Shown: positions 49,850 to 57,831 of the stretch, piece by piece
Layout of the letters: every line of letters starts with the position of its first letter
Position numbering within the stretch: the first letter of the stretch is position 1
Source: Acidobacteriota bacterium
GTDB lineage: Bacteria; Acidobacteriota; Vicinamibacteria; Marinacidobacterales; Marinacidobacteraceae
NCBI GenBank assembly: GCA_022826825.1
Contig: JAJDUD010000028.1
Coordinates: 1-64,000 of the forward strand
Direction of reading: 5' to 3'
DNA length: 64,000 nucleotides
Made by a program: the position numbers and the translations under genes
Notes under the pieces: generated by a model
The model's input: only the letters and a program-made list of their open reading frames with translations
Told to the model about the DNA's origin: nothing
Database searches by the model: none

Positions 49850-50426
49850 TGTCGGTGAACTCGTGTTCGTAGATCGCCTCGCGGATTTCTTCGGGACTCG
49901 CGCCGTCTTCATGCATGTCCTTGGCCAGGAGGACCTCCTGGAGGCAGGTGCTTCAAGTGGCGGCGTGGTTGTCCACGTAGCAGTCGAGCAGGCTTCCGTG
50001 ATCCTCCGACGCCCCGTGGCAGCCGCAAAGACACGGCAGCTGGACGAGCACTTCCGGGATCTCCTTGGCGATGGCGTAGGTCGTCTGCAGCGTGTCGTTC
50101 TCGTAGGTGTTGGGAGGGAGGGTCACCGGGAAGGGACGCGCTTCCTCCACCGAGTCGTAGTAGGGGAACGGCTTCGCCGCCTGACCTCCCAGGTTGTACG
50201 CGTCGGCGGACAGGTCCGAGGCCGGCTGCAGGCTGCTCTCCACCGTCGTGTCCTCGAATGCGGCGATGAAGAAGACCGCGGCCCCCAGTACGAGCAGGCC
50301 GATCGCGAGGATCGGCGCGGCGCCCCACCCCTTGCGGGTCGGGGGCGATGGGGTGGCTACCGGTGCAGCCGAGGTCTTCCGGGCCGCGGAGGTCCTGCGG
50401 GGAGGCGGTGTTCGGCGTTTCTTCAT
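49836..50426 (-). CDS. Candidate selenoprotein: PCYCGC-type thiol protein with in-frame UGA (UxxC)
   Basis: A 196-residue membrane-anchored protein read through UGA at 49953-49955. TM helix at about residues 37-58 (APILAIGLLVLGAAVFFIAA). Then QLPCLCGCHGASEDH (Cys132, 134, 136), SLLDCYVDNHAAT (Cys149) and the UGA at codon 158, followed in frame by STCLQEVLLAKDMHEDG and SPEEIREAIYEHEFTDIPLR to a TAG. PCYCGC-motif (PF13798-like) proteins have a CxxC at this point; here it becomes Sec158-x-x-Cys161. The downstream 36 codons keep strong GC third-position bias and family-like sequence. Likely a periplasmic redox or metal thiol protein. A TGC to TGA error or nonsense mutation is the alternative. Divergent from 50453 by 26 bases. 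Confidence 0.72.
49925..49941 (-). promoter_or_regulatory. SECIS-like stem-loop after the in-frame UGA
   Basis: On the coding strand, starting 11 bases after the UGA, CCAGGAG pairs perfectly with CTCCTGG across the loop GTC; opening one pair gives a GGTCC loop. The loop GGU begins 18 bases after the UGA. From memory, E. coli fdhF has GGU starting 19 bases after its UGA in a short minihelix, and the GU in the loop is the SelB contact. The stem lies inside codons that also make sensible protein, as bacterial SECIS elements do. Confidence 0.55.
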
Positions 50427-50452
50427 GACGGGGTCGTATCGTAACCCGTCGC

Positions 50453-52534
50453 ATGCTCAGAATCTGGCTCTCCGGCGCCGCGGTCTTCCTCGCGGCGATG
50501 CTCCTGTTCGTGGTGCAGCCGCTCGCCGCGCGCAGCCTGCTGCCCTGGTACGGCGGGGCCCCGATGGTGTGGGCCGTCGCGCTCTTCTTCTTCCAGGCGG
50601 TGCTGCTCGGGGGCTATCTCTACGCGCACCTGCTGGTCACGCGCCTGGCGCCGCGCGTCCAGTTGGCGGCCCACGGCGCCCTCCTCGCCCTGGCCGCGCT
50701 CGCCAGCCTCCCGCCGCTCCCCGCATCCGGCTGGGCGCCGGACGGCGGGGAAGCGCCCGCCGGGTGGATCCTGCTCACGCTCCTGGTCACGCTGGGGCCG
50801 GCCTTCTTCGCGCTCGCGGCGACCACGCCGCTGGTGTCGGCCTGGGTAGCCCGCGCGGGCCCGTCGGGAGCCGACGATCCGGCGGCATCCGGCGTCTACC
50901 GGCTGTACGCCCTCTCGAACGCCGGGTCGCTGATCGGCCTCGCCCTCTATCCGCTGCTGCTCGAGCCCCTCCTCGGGCTGGGCGCCCAGGGACGGCTGTG
51001 GTCGGCGGGGTTCGTCGGCTTCGCCGCGTTGACCTTCCTGGTGGGCGCCGCTTCCGTCCGGGCCTCCGCCGGGGACGCGGAGCGCGCCGCCCCGCCCGTC
51101 CGGGCGGGGCTCGGCGACTTCCACGTTGCTGCCTTCCTGCTGGCCGCAACCGGCTCGCTGGCGCTGGTCGCGGTCACCACCCATCTCACCCGCGACGTGG
51201 CGGCGGTGCCGTTCCTGTGGATCGCGCCCCTCGCCCTGTACCTGCTCACGTTCATCCTCGCGTTCCGGGGCGGAGATCCGTATCCGCGGCGGTTCCTCGT
51301 GCCGTTGCTGCTGGCTTCGGTGGCGGCGTGCTTCTACGTCTGGTTCCAGGACATCACCTACGGCCTCGACAGCGCCCTGCTCGCCCACGCGGTGGCCGCG
51401 CTCGGGTTCCTGTTCACCGGCTGCTGGGTCATCCATGGGGAGATCGTCCGGCGGAAGCCGGCCCCGTCCCGCCTCACGGGTTTCTACCTGTCCATGACGG
51501 CCGGAGGGGCTCTCGGGGGGCTCCTCGCCTCCATCGGCAGTCCGCTGCTCTTCCCGAACGTCTGGGAGTATCCGCTCGCGCTGGTGCTCGCCGTGGTGGT
51601 CGCCTTCCGCGTCGCCAAGCTGCCCCGGGGGGCTTTCCGGTCGCTCGCCTGGAAGGCCATTCCCGCGGCCACCCTGGGGGTCGCCATCGCCATCAGCGCC
51701 CTCGAACACCGCCGCCCGCTCACCGCCACCCGGAATTTCTTCGGCGTCGTGCGCGTCATGGAGGCCTATCCGGGCACTCTGGAGTGGCGGCGCGACATGT
51801 GGCACGGGGGCATCGCGCACGGCTCCCAGTGGTTCGCCCCGGGACGCCGCCGCGAGCCCACCCTCTACTACTACGAGGGGACGGGCATCGAGGCGGTGCT
51901 GAACCGCCACCCCCACCGGCGGCTGGTGCGGCCCCTCCGGGTCGCCGTCGTCGGGCTCGGGACCGGGTCCATCGTCGTTCACGGGCGGCGCGGGGACCTG
52001 TTCCGCTTCTACGAGCTCGACCCCCAGGTGGTGCAGGCGGCGCGCGACTCCTTCACCTTCCTCGCGGATGCGCCGGCGGACGTGGAGGTCGTGCTGGGAG
52101 ACGGCCGGCTGAGCCTGCTGCGGGAGGAAAGCGCCGGAGAGGAGGGCTTCGACGTGATCGTGCTCGACGCCTTCGCCGGCGACGCCATCCCGGTCCACCT
52201 GCTCACCGCCGAAGCGTTCGATCTCTACCGGAGCCGGCTGGCCCCGAACGGCACCATCGCGGTCCACATCTCGAACCGCCACGTGGACCTCGCCCCGGTG
52301 ATCCGCGCCCAGGGCCTCCGCCTGGACCTGCTGTCGCTGCTCACCGTGAGCGACCCGGATCCCGACCTGTTCCACTACACCGCGACCTGGGTGGTGCTCA
52401 GCCTGAACACGGACCTCATCACGGACCCGAGCCTGCTCGGGAGGGCGGAGCCCTGGGCCGGAGAGGCCGCCGATCCGGACGACCGGTTCCTCTGGACCGA
52501 CGACCATTCCAACCTGCTCGACGTCCTCAGGTAG
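50453..52534 (+). CDS. Multi-TM spermidine-synthase-like fused membrane protein
   Basis: 693 residues. The N-terminal about 410 residues hold about ten TM helices (LSGAAVFLAAMLLFVVQPLA, WAVALFFFQAVLLGGYLYAH, and more). The C-terminal domain has the spermidine-synthase Rossmann fold: VAVVGLGTGSIVVHGRRGDL, FRFYELDPQVVQAARDSFTF, VEVVLGDGRLSLLREE and DVIVLDAFAGDAIPVHLLT. The Asp residues of the polyamine site are largely kept (GDGR, DAF). The family is widespread ('fused MFS/spermidine synthase'), but the reaction is unproved; a methyl/aminopropyl transfer on a membrane substrate is possible. Confidence 0.88.
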   Translation: MLRIWLSGAAVFLAAMLLFVVQPLAARSLLPWYGGAPMVWAVALFFFQAVLLGGYLYAHLLVTRLAPRVQLAAHGALLALAALASLPPLPASGWAPDGGEAPAGWILLTLLVTLGPAFFALAATTPLVSAWVARAGPSGADDPAASGVYRLYALSNAGSLIGLALYPLLLEPLLGLGAQGRLWSAGFVGFAALTFLVGAASVRASAGDAERAAPPVRAGLGDFHVAAFLLAATGSLALVAVTTHLTRDVAAVPFLWIAPLALYLLTFILAFRGGDPYPRRFLVPLLLASVAACFYVWFQDITYGLDSALLAHAVAALGFLFTGCWVIHGEIVRRKPAPSRLTGFYLSMTAGGALGGLLASIGSPLLFPNVWEYPLALVLAVVVAFRVAKLPRGAFRSLAWKAIPAATLGVAIAISALEHRRPLTATRNFFGVVRVMEAYPGTLEWRRDMWHGGIAHGSQWFAPGRRREPTLYYYEGTGIEAVLNRHPHRRLVRPLRVAVVGLGTGSIVVHGRRGDLFRFYELDPQVVQAARDSFTFLADAPADVEVVLGDGRLSLLREESAGEEGFDVIVLDAFAGDAIPVHLLTAEAFDLYRSRLAPNGTIAVHISNRHVDLAPVIRAQGLRLDLLSLLTVSDPDPDLFHYTATWVVLSLNTDLITDPSLLGRAEPWAGEAADPDDRFLWTDDHSNLLDVLR

Positions 52535-52612
52535 CCGAACGGCCCGGGCCTCGAAGACGCCGGGGGCGCGGCCGCGCCGATGGTCCGGAAATCCGCCGGG
52601 GCCGGCCGCGGA

Positions 52613-52870
52613 TCAGTCGCCGGCCGGCGGCGCGCCTTGCCCGGGGGGACGCCCCATCAGGAGGTTCTCGATCCTCAGGAACCGGGCGTTCATTTCCGTC
52701 TCGATCTTCAGGAACCGGGCGTTCATGGCGGTGTCCATGGCGTCCACCCGCGTCGCGAGCGCGCTCAGCGTGCCCTTGATCTGGCCGATGTCGGAGACGC
52801 ACTTCAGCAGGGTGCCGAGCACCAGGAGGAGCAGCGCCCCGCCGCCGATCTGGAGCCACGGATCAGGCAT
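52613..52870 (-). CDS. Small membrane-anchored coiled-coil protein
   Basis: 85 residues from the ATG at 52870. MPDPWLQIGGGALLLLVLGT forms a signal-anchor, then LKCVSDIGQIKGTLSALATR leads into a coiled coil with an internal repeat (AMNARFLKIETEM / NARFLRIENLL). The tail is Pro/Gly-rich. It resembles the 85-residue protein at 5255-5512 in layout. No known role. It converges with the spermidine-synthase-like gene across about 80 GC-rich hairpin-forming bases. Confidence 0.55.
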   Translation of the reverse strand: MPDPWLQIGGGALLLLVLGTLLKCVSDIGQIKGTLSALATRVDAMDTAMNARFLKIETEMNARFLRIENLLMGRPPGQGAPPAGD

Positions 52871-53008
52871 GGATCGAAACCTCTTCGCCGCCCGGATTCT
52901 ATCCGGCGGCCGGCCGCCGGAGTTGCGGGTCCGGGGAACCCTCCACCGGCCGCAGCCGTTACCGAAAGCCTTACCATTACTGGCCGCTCCGATCACGGGA
53001 GGACCCGA

Positions 53009-55081
53009 ATGACCCCAATGAGCCCTCTTCGCGCGTCCGCGAAACGCCCGCTCCGGATCGCGGGCATTGTCGCGGTCGCGATGCTGTTCACCCTGCCGCT
53101 CGCGGCGCAGAACCGCGACATGCCCGAAGGCGAATGGCGCTACCAGAGCGGCGACGCCTGGGGGACCCGCTCGTCACCGCTCAGCGACATCAACGCGGAC
53201 AACTTCAACGACCTGGAGGTCGCGTGGATGTGGCGGGGCGACAACTACGGGCCGAAGCCGAGCTTCCTGTCCAAGTCCACCCCGAGCTACATCGACGGCA
53301 GGCTCTACACCGTGGTGGGCTACCGGCGGACGGTGGTCTCGATGGACCCCGCGACCGGTGAAACCCTGTGGACGTACGCCGAGCCCACCACCCGGCGTTT
53401 CGAGGAGTCGATGCGTTCGAGCTACGGCAAGGGGGTCGCCTACGCCGAGATCGACGGGCGGCTGGTCATCTACGTCGTCTCCCCGGCGTTCTTCCTGCAC
53501 GCGTTCGACGGCGAGACCGGCGAGCACATCGAGGGCTTCGGCGCGCCGGTGGACATCCCGAGATTCCCGAAGACCGGCGTCGTGGACCTCCTCGCCCACT
53601 TCGGCTACAACTACGACCCCTACGAGGGGTTGACCCCCACCGTGGGCTACATCACGAATTCCTCGCCCCCGATCGTGGTGAACGGAACCATCGTGGTGGG
53701 GAACTCCGCCGCGCAGGGATACCACCAGACCCGCATCGAGAACGTCCCCGGCGACATCCTCGCGTTCGACGCCCGCACCGGCGACTTCAAGTGGAAGTTC
53801 AACGTGACCCCGCGTTCCGAGGACGATTTCGCCGCCAGCACCTGGGAGAACGACGCCTGGAAATGGACCGGCGACGTCTCCTCGTGGGCCCCGCTGTCGG
53901 CCGATCTCGAGCGGGACATCGTGTACATCCCCACCAACGCGCCGACCATCGACTTCTACGGCGGGTTCCGGCCGGGCGACAACCTGTTCGGGACCAGCGT
54001 GATCGCGCTCAACGCCCAGACCGGGGAGCGGGTCTGGCACTTCCAGACGACCCACCACCCGATCTGGAACCACGACCTCCCGAACGTCCCGATCCTGGTG
54101 GACGTGGAGGTGAACGGCGAGAAGGTGCCGATGGCCATCCAGACCACCAAGCAGGGGTACACCTTCGCCTTCAACCGGGAGACCGGCGAGCCGGTGTGGC
54201 CCATCGAAGAGGTCGAGGTCCCGCAATCCATCGTGCCCGGCGAAAAGCTGTCGCCCACCCAGCCGGTCCCGACGAGGCCCGCACCGGTCGAGATGCTCGA
54301 CCTCAGCGAGGACAACCTGATCGACTACACCCCGGAACTCAGGCAGAAGGCCATCGAGATCGTCTCCGAGTACACCGTCGGCGGCCCTTACATGCCTCCG
54401 ATTCCCAAGGGATACACCGAGAACAAGGGGTGGATCGCCTGCGGCGTCCACTCCGCGGTCAACATCACCCATCCGGCCGCCCTCGACCCCGCGACCGGGA
54501 TCCTCTACCAGTCGTCCGGCCCCAACTGCTCGGGCCGCATCGTGCAGCCGGGCGTGGACGCCGACCAGCCGGACCACGACTGCACCTCGCCGAGCGGCAA
54601 GTGCACGACGATCGGCGAGACGGTCGCCGACTGGGTCAACTACCGGGCCATCGGGGTGCCCGGCCCGGACGGGCTCCCCATCTACAAGCCGCCTTACAGC
54701 CGGGTCACCGCGATCGACATGAACACCGGAGAACACCTCTGGTGGGTCCCCATCGGCGAGCCGAACGACCGCATCAAGAACCATCCCGCCCTCGAGGGCG
54801 TGGACCTGTCGAACGTGGGCGGCCAGGGCCGCGCGATCCTCATGGTGAGCGGCGACCTGCTGCTCACCACCGAGGGGATGGGGGGTCCACGGGTGCTGAA
54901 CGCCCACGACAAGCGGACCGGCGCGAAGGTCGGCAGCATCGAGCTTCCGGCCATCGGGATGTACGGCATGATGACCTACAAGCACGACGGCAAGCAGTAC
55001 ATCGTGGTGCAGACCGGCCAGCGCGGCCGGGTGCCGGAGTCCTACGTGGCGCTCGCGCTGCCGGACGCGGACGGGAACTGA
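53009..55081 (+). CDS. PQQ-dependent dehydrogenase (quinoprotein), soluble periplasmic
   Basis: 690 residues from ATG 53009 (GGAGG six bases upstream); signal peptide ending FTLPLAAQ. Eight-bladed quinoprotein propeller: WRYQSGDAWGTRSSPLSDIN start, VVSMDPATGETLWTYAEP, LAFDARTGDFKWKFNVTPR, VIALNAQTGERVWHFQTTHH, FAFNRETGEPVWPIEEVEV and VTAIDMNTGEHLWWVPIGEP W-docking motifs. HPIWNHDLPNVPILVDV is the glucose-dehydrogenase-type PQQ/substrate block. There is no N-terminal five-TM domain as in Gcd and no haem domain. It oxidises an alcohol, sugar or polyol and passes electrons to a quinone or cytochrome; substrate unknown. Confidence 0.9.
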   Translation: MTPMSPLRASAKRPLRIAGIVAVAMLFTLPLAAQNRDMPEGEWRYQSGDAWGTRSSPLSDINADNFNDLEVAWMWRGDNYGPKPSFLSKSTPSYIDGRLYTVVGYRRTVVSMDPATGETLWTYAEPTTRRFEESMRSSYGKGVAYAEIDGRLVIYVVSPAFFLHAFDGETGEHIEGFGAPVDIPRFPKTGVVDLLAHFGYNYDPYEGLTPTVGYITNSSPPIVVNGTIVVGNSAAQGYHQTRIENVPGDILAFDARTGDFKWKFNVTPRSEDDFAASTWENDAWKWTGDVSSWAPLSADLERDIVYIPTNAPTIDFYGGFRPGDNLFGTSVIALNAQTGERVWHFQTTHHPIWNHDLPNVPILVDVEVNGEKVPMAIQTTKQGYTFAFNRETGEPVWPIEEVEVPQSIVPGEKLSPTQPVPTRPAPVEMLDLSEDNLIDYTPELRQKAIEIVSEYTVGGPYMPPIPKGYTENKGWIACGVHSAVNITHPAALDPATGILYQSSGPNCSGRIVQPGVDADQPDHDCTSPSGKCTTIGETVADWVNYRAIGVPGPDGLPIYKPPYSRVTAIDMNTGEHLWWVPIGEPNDRIKNHPALEGVDLSNVGGQGRAILMVSGDLLLTTEGMGGPRVLNAHDKRTGAKVGSIELPAIGMYGMMTYKHDGKQYIVVQTGQRGRVPESYVALALPDADGN

Positions 55082-55142
55082 CCGCCGCCAGCGAACGGGG
55101 GGCGGACGCGTTCTCCGCCCCCCGGGCCGTCCTCGCCGGGAC

Positions 55143-56057
55143 GTGAAGCCCGGGACGGGCCCCCGCACCTCCGGGCTCCCGCCTCCGGTTGCGGTCCTCG
55201 AGGTCCGGCTGGACGATGAGATCACGGCGCCGGTGCGGCGATACGGGAACCCGGACGGTCCCCGCCTGCTCCTGAGCCACGGCAACGGGCTCGCCATCGA
55301 CCTCTACTACCCGTTCTGGTCGCTGCTGCTGGACGACTTCGATGTCCTTGTCTTCGACCTCCGGAATCACGGAGCGAACCCGCTCGGAGATCCGGAACGC
55401 CACACCGTTCCCGCCCTGTGCCGCGATCTGGAAGCCGTCGGGAGTGCGGTGGACCGCGGCTTCGGGGTCCGTCCCCGGGCCGGCGTCTACCACTCGGTCT
55501 CGTGTCTGGCCGCGCTCCTGTCGCCGTCGGTCGCGGTCTCGTACGCGGCGCTCGTCCTGTTCGAACCACCCCTCACCGTGCCGGGGGTCGGCCGGCAGGT
55601 CTTCGAGGCGGCGTGTCGTCAGGCCGCGGCGCGAACGCGGATTCGGGCGGGCCGCTTCCGAAGCGAAAGGGACTTCGTCGAGCTCATGAGCGCCCAGCCG
55701 GCGATGGCGCGGGTGCTTCCGGAGGCGCTCCGCCTGATGGCGGGCGCCACGCTGCGCCCCCGCGGCGGCAGCTGCCTCCTCCGCTGTCCGCCCGATTACG
55801 AGGCGAAGATCCTGGCGGCGATACCGGGTTTCGCGCGGATGGTGGACCCGGATGCCCTGCCGCTACCGGTCAGGGTGGTCGGCGCCGACCCCTCCCTCAG
55901 GCACTATTTCCTCCCTCCCTGCGACCTGAGCCGGGCGAGGTCCCTCGACTTCGAGTCGCTCCCCGGAACCACCCATCTCGCCCAGCTCGAGAGACCGGAG
56001 GAATGCGCCGCGCGGACCGTGGACTTCCTGAAGAAGACCGGATTCGTCCGTTCCTGA
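55143..56057 (+). CDS. Alpha/beta-hydrolase
   Basis: 304 residues from GTG 55143. Fold landmarks: LLLSHGNGLAIDLYYPFWSL (oxyanion HGNG), FDVLVFDLRNHGANPLGDPE, VYHSVSCLAALLSPS as the nucleophile elbow, ARMVDPDALPLPVRVVGADP for the acid strand, and LPGTTHLAQLERPEECAART with the terminal His. The elbow is unusual: HSVSC where most have GHSxGG, so the second Gly is missing while Ser remains. Most relatives hydrolyse esters or acyl-CoA-like thioesters. It ends seven bases before the convergent phosphopantetheinyl transferase. Confidence 0.8.
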   Translation: MKPGTGPRTSGLPPPVAVLEVRLDDEITAPVRRYGNPDGPRLLLSHGNGLAIDLYYPFWSLLLDDFDVLVFDLRNHGANPLGDPERHTVPALCRDLEAVGSAVDRGFGVRPRAGVYHSVSCLAALLSPSVAVSYAALVLFEPPLTVPGVGRQVFEAACRQAAARTRIRAGRFRSERDFVELMSAQPAMARVLPEALRLMAGATLRPRGGSCLLRCPPDYEAKILAAIPGFARMVDPDALPLPVRVVGADPSLRHYFLPPCDLSRARSLDFESLPGTTHLAQLERPEECAARTVDFLKKTGFVRS

Positions 56058-56063
56058 CCTCGC

Positions 56064-56807
56064 TCAGCCACCCGGGCGCGGGCCGGTCCCCCCTTCCGGA
56101 GCGCGGGGCGGAAGCCGGTAGGCCATCGCGGCGGCAAACCGGGGCTCTCCGAGATCCATCAGCCACCACCGGTCGGACGGTGCGTGCGGGAAGCGGAACA
56201 CCGAGGACCGGGCGCCGCCGAGCATCGCCGCGGGAACCTCGAAGCGCGACGGATTCAGCGAGAAACCGGTGCCGAGCGCCTTGATCAGCGCTTCCTTCAG
56301 GCTCCAGAGCCGGTAGAACACGTCCGCCTTCTGCGTTCCCGTCGCCGCGGTGAGGGCGCGCCGTTCGGCCGGGCCGTAGACGCTGCTGCCGATGCCGTCG
56401 AAGTTCCGGTCCGGGGCGCGTTCCTCCAGGTCCACTCCCAGCCCGTCGTGTTCGGCGAACCCGATCAGGCCGTTCGCCCCGCTGTGGCTCAGGTTGAAGC
56501 TGACCGGCGAGGGCGTCCCGTTCACCTTCGCGAAGGGCTTGCCGTGCTCGAGGTAGCCGAAGGAGAGATCGTCGTTCGCGCACCCGAGCCGCTCGCACAG
56601 GTTGATCCGCAGCGCGGCGCGGCAGAGCGAGAACCGGCGCCGGGCTCCCGAGACCACGAAACGGTCCGCGCGGCGTCGTTCCTCGTCATCGAGGAGCGAC
56701 CGGGCCCGCTGCTCCCGGCCCTCGTCGGGACGGAGGTCCACATGCAGGATGAGCGAGCCGTCGGCCTCGCGCCAGGGGCTCCACCACGCGTCACCCGGCG
56801 TCGTCAT
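56064..56807 (-). CDS. 4'-phosphopantetheinyl transferase (Sfp type)
   Basis: 247 residues from the ATG overlapping the phosphoesterase stop as ATGA. Sfp-type blocks: FNLSHSGANGLIGFAEHDGL, GVDLEERAPDRNF (Mg Asp/Glu) and FYRLWSLKEALIKALGTGFS (the KEA motif). It loads phosphopantetheine onto carrier proteins of fatty-acid, polyketide or peptide synthases; no such synthase is in the window. Immediate coupling to a PptH-like hydrolase matches the pptT-pptH pair of mycobacteria. Confidence 0.92.
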   Translation of the reverse strand: MTTPGDAWWSPWREADGSLILHVDLRPDEGREQRARSLLDDEERRRADRFVVSGARRRFSLCRAALRINLCERLGCANDDLSFGYLEHGKPFAKVNGTPSPVSFNLSHSGANGLIGFAEHDGLGVDLEERAPDRNFDGIGSSVYGPAERRALTAATGTQKADVFYRLWSLKEALIKALGTGFSLNPSRFEVPAAMLGGARSSVFRFPHAPSDRWWLMDLGEPRFAAAMAYRLPPRAPEGGTGPRPGG

Positions 56808-57640
56808 CGGGAGACGGCGCCCGCCGGCGCCAGCGTCACTTCCCGCAGGTAGGCGCCGATTCCCCGGCTCTGGTCCCACTGCCGCGGGTACCCGAGGGAG
56901 ACCTCCTGAAACGGCACGCCGTCGAGCCAGTCGGTCTTGCGGATGTGCAGGTGGCCGTACACCACCGCGCCGGCGCCGAACCGCCGGTGCCAGCCGCGCG
57001 TTCGCTTCGTGCCGCACCAGGGCGTGAAGCGGGGCACGCGCGGCAGCACCGCGTGTTCCTCTTCCAGCGGGAAGTGGTTGATCAGCACCTTGGGGATGTC
57101 CGGCGGGCAGGCGGCGAGCCGCGCGGCGGACGACGCGCACCGGGCGGCGCACCACGACTCCCGGTCCGGAAACGGGTCGGGGTGGAGGAGGTATTCGTCG
57201 CTGCAGACCGCCCCGGTCTCGCGCGCCCAGCGGACGACCTCGCCGCGCGCCACGTGCGCCGGCCGGAAGCTGTAGTCGTAGAGCAGGAAGAGGGGCGCGA
57301 TGAGGATCCTGCCGGCCCGGTGTTCGACGACCGGATAGGGATCCTCGGGGGTCAGGGCGCCGTGGGAGCGGGCCACGGCGACGAGCCGCTCGTAGAGCGC
57401 CACGCCCCGGACTTCCGGTTCCCTGCCGGGGACGGTCCAGAGTTCGTGATTGCCCGGCGTCCAGACCAGCCGGCGGAACCTGGGGGTCAGCGCGCCCAGC
57501 AGCCAGTCGAGCCCCCGCTCCCCGTCGGTCAGGTCCCCGGCCAGGATCAGCCAGTCGTCGGGATGCGCCGGGAACTCGTCCAGCGCCTCCCGGTTCGGTG
57601 GGTGCGAGATGTGGAGATCCGAAAGCGCCCACAGACGCAC
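56804..57640 (-). CDS. Calcineurin-like phosphoesterase, PptH-like phosphopantetheinyl hydrolase
   Basis: 278 residues from GTG 57640 (GGGAGA seven bases upstream); upstream frame is read-in. Metallophosphoesterase motifs: ALSDLHISHPPNREALDEF (D-x-H), LILAGDLTDGERGLDW (GD), WTPGNHELWTVPGREPEVRG (GNHE), VLINHFPLEEEHA (H) and VVYGHLHIRKTDW (GHxH). Several stretches match what I recall of mycobacterial PptH (Rv2795c): LTPEDPYPVV, PLFLLYDYSFRP, LLHPDPFPDRESWC and VSLGYPRQW. PptH removes phosphopantetheine from carrier proteins, opposing PptT. The coupled gene order makes that function likely here. Confidence 0.88.
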   Translation of the reverse strand: MRLWALSDLHISHPPNREALDEFPAHPDDWLILAGDLTDGERGLDWLLGALTPRFRRLVWTPGNHELWTVPGREPEVRGVALYERLVAVARSHGALTPEDPYPVVEHRAGRILIAPLFLLYDYSFRPAHVARGEVVRWARETGAVCSDEYLLHPDPFPDRESWCAARCASSAARLAACPPDIPKVLINHFPLEEEHAVLPRVPRFTPWCGTKRTRGWHRRFGAGAVVYGHLHIRKTDWLDGVPFQEVSLGYPRQWDQSRGIGAYLREVTLAPAGAVSR

Positions 57641-57831
57641 CGGGCTATCTCCCGGCACAACGGTTGGACGACATGGGTGTTCGCGGCGGAGTGTAGGCCG
57701 TTCGAAGGCGCCCGCCGACGCCAGGCCCGCGTGACGTGTCAGGCTCACTTCGCCGTACACTCCGTCTTGATGATGTGGGGGTGTCCGGGCGCCTGTACTC
57801 CCGCCGGCCGGCGGGAAGGCCCGAGCCGGTG

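Noticed and set aside
49953-50426. Reading the PCYCGC gene as a normal 157-residue protein ending at TGA
   Set aside because: The frame continues with family-like, codon-biased sequence; a plain stop would drop the conserved second half of the CxxC.
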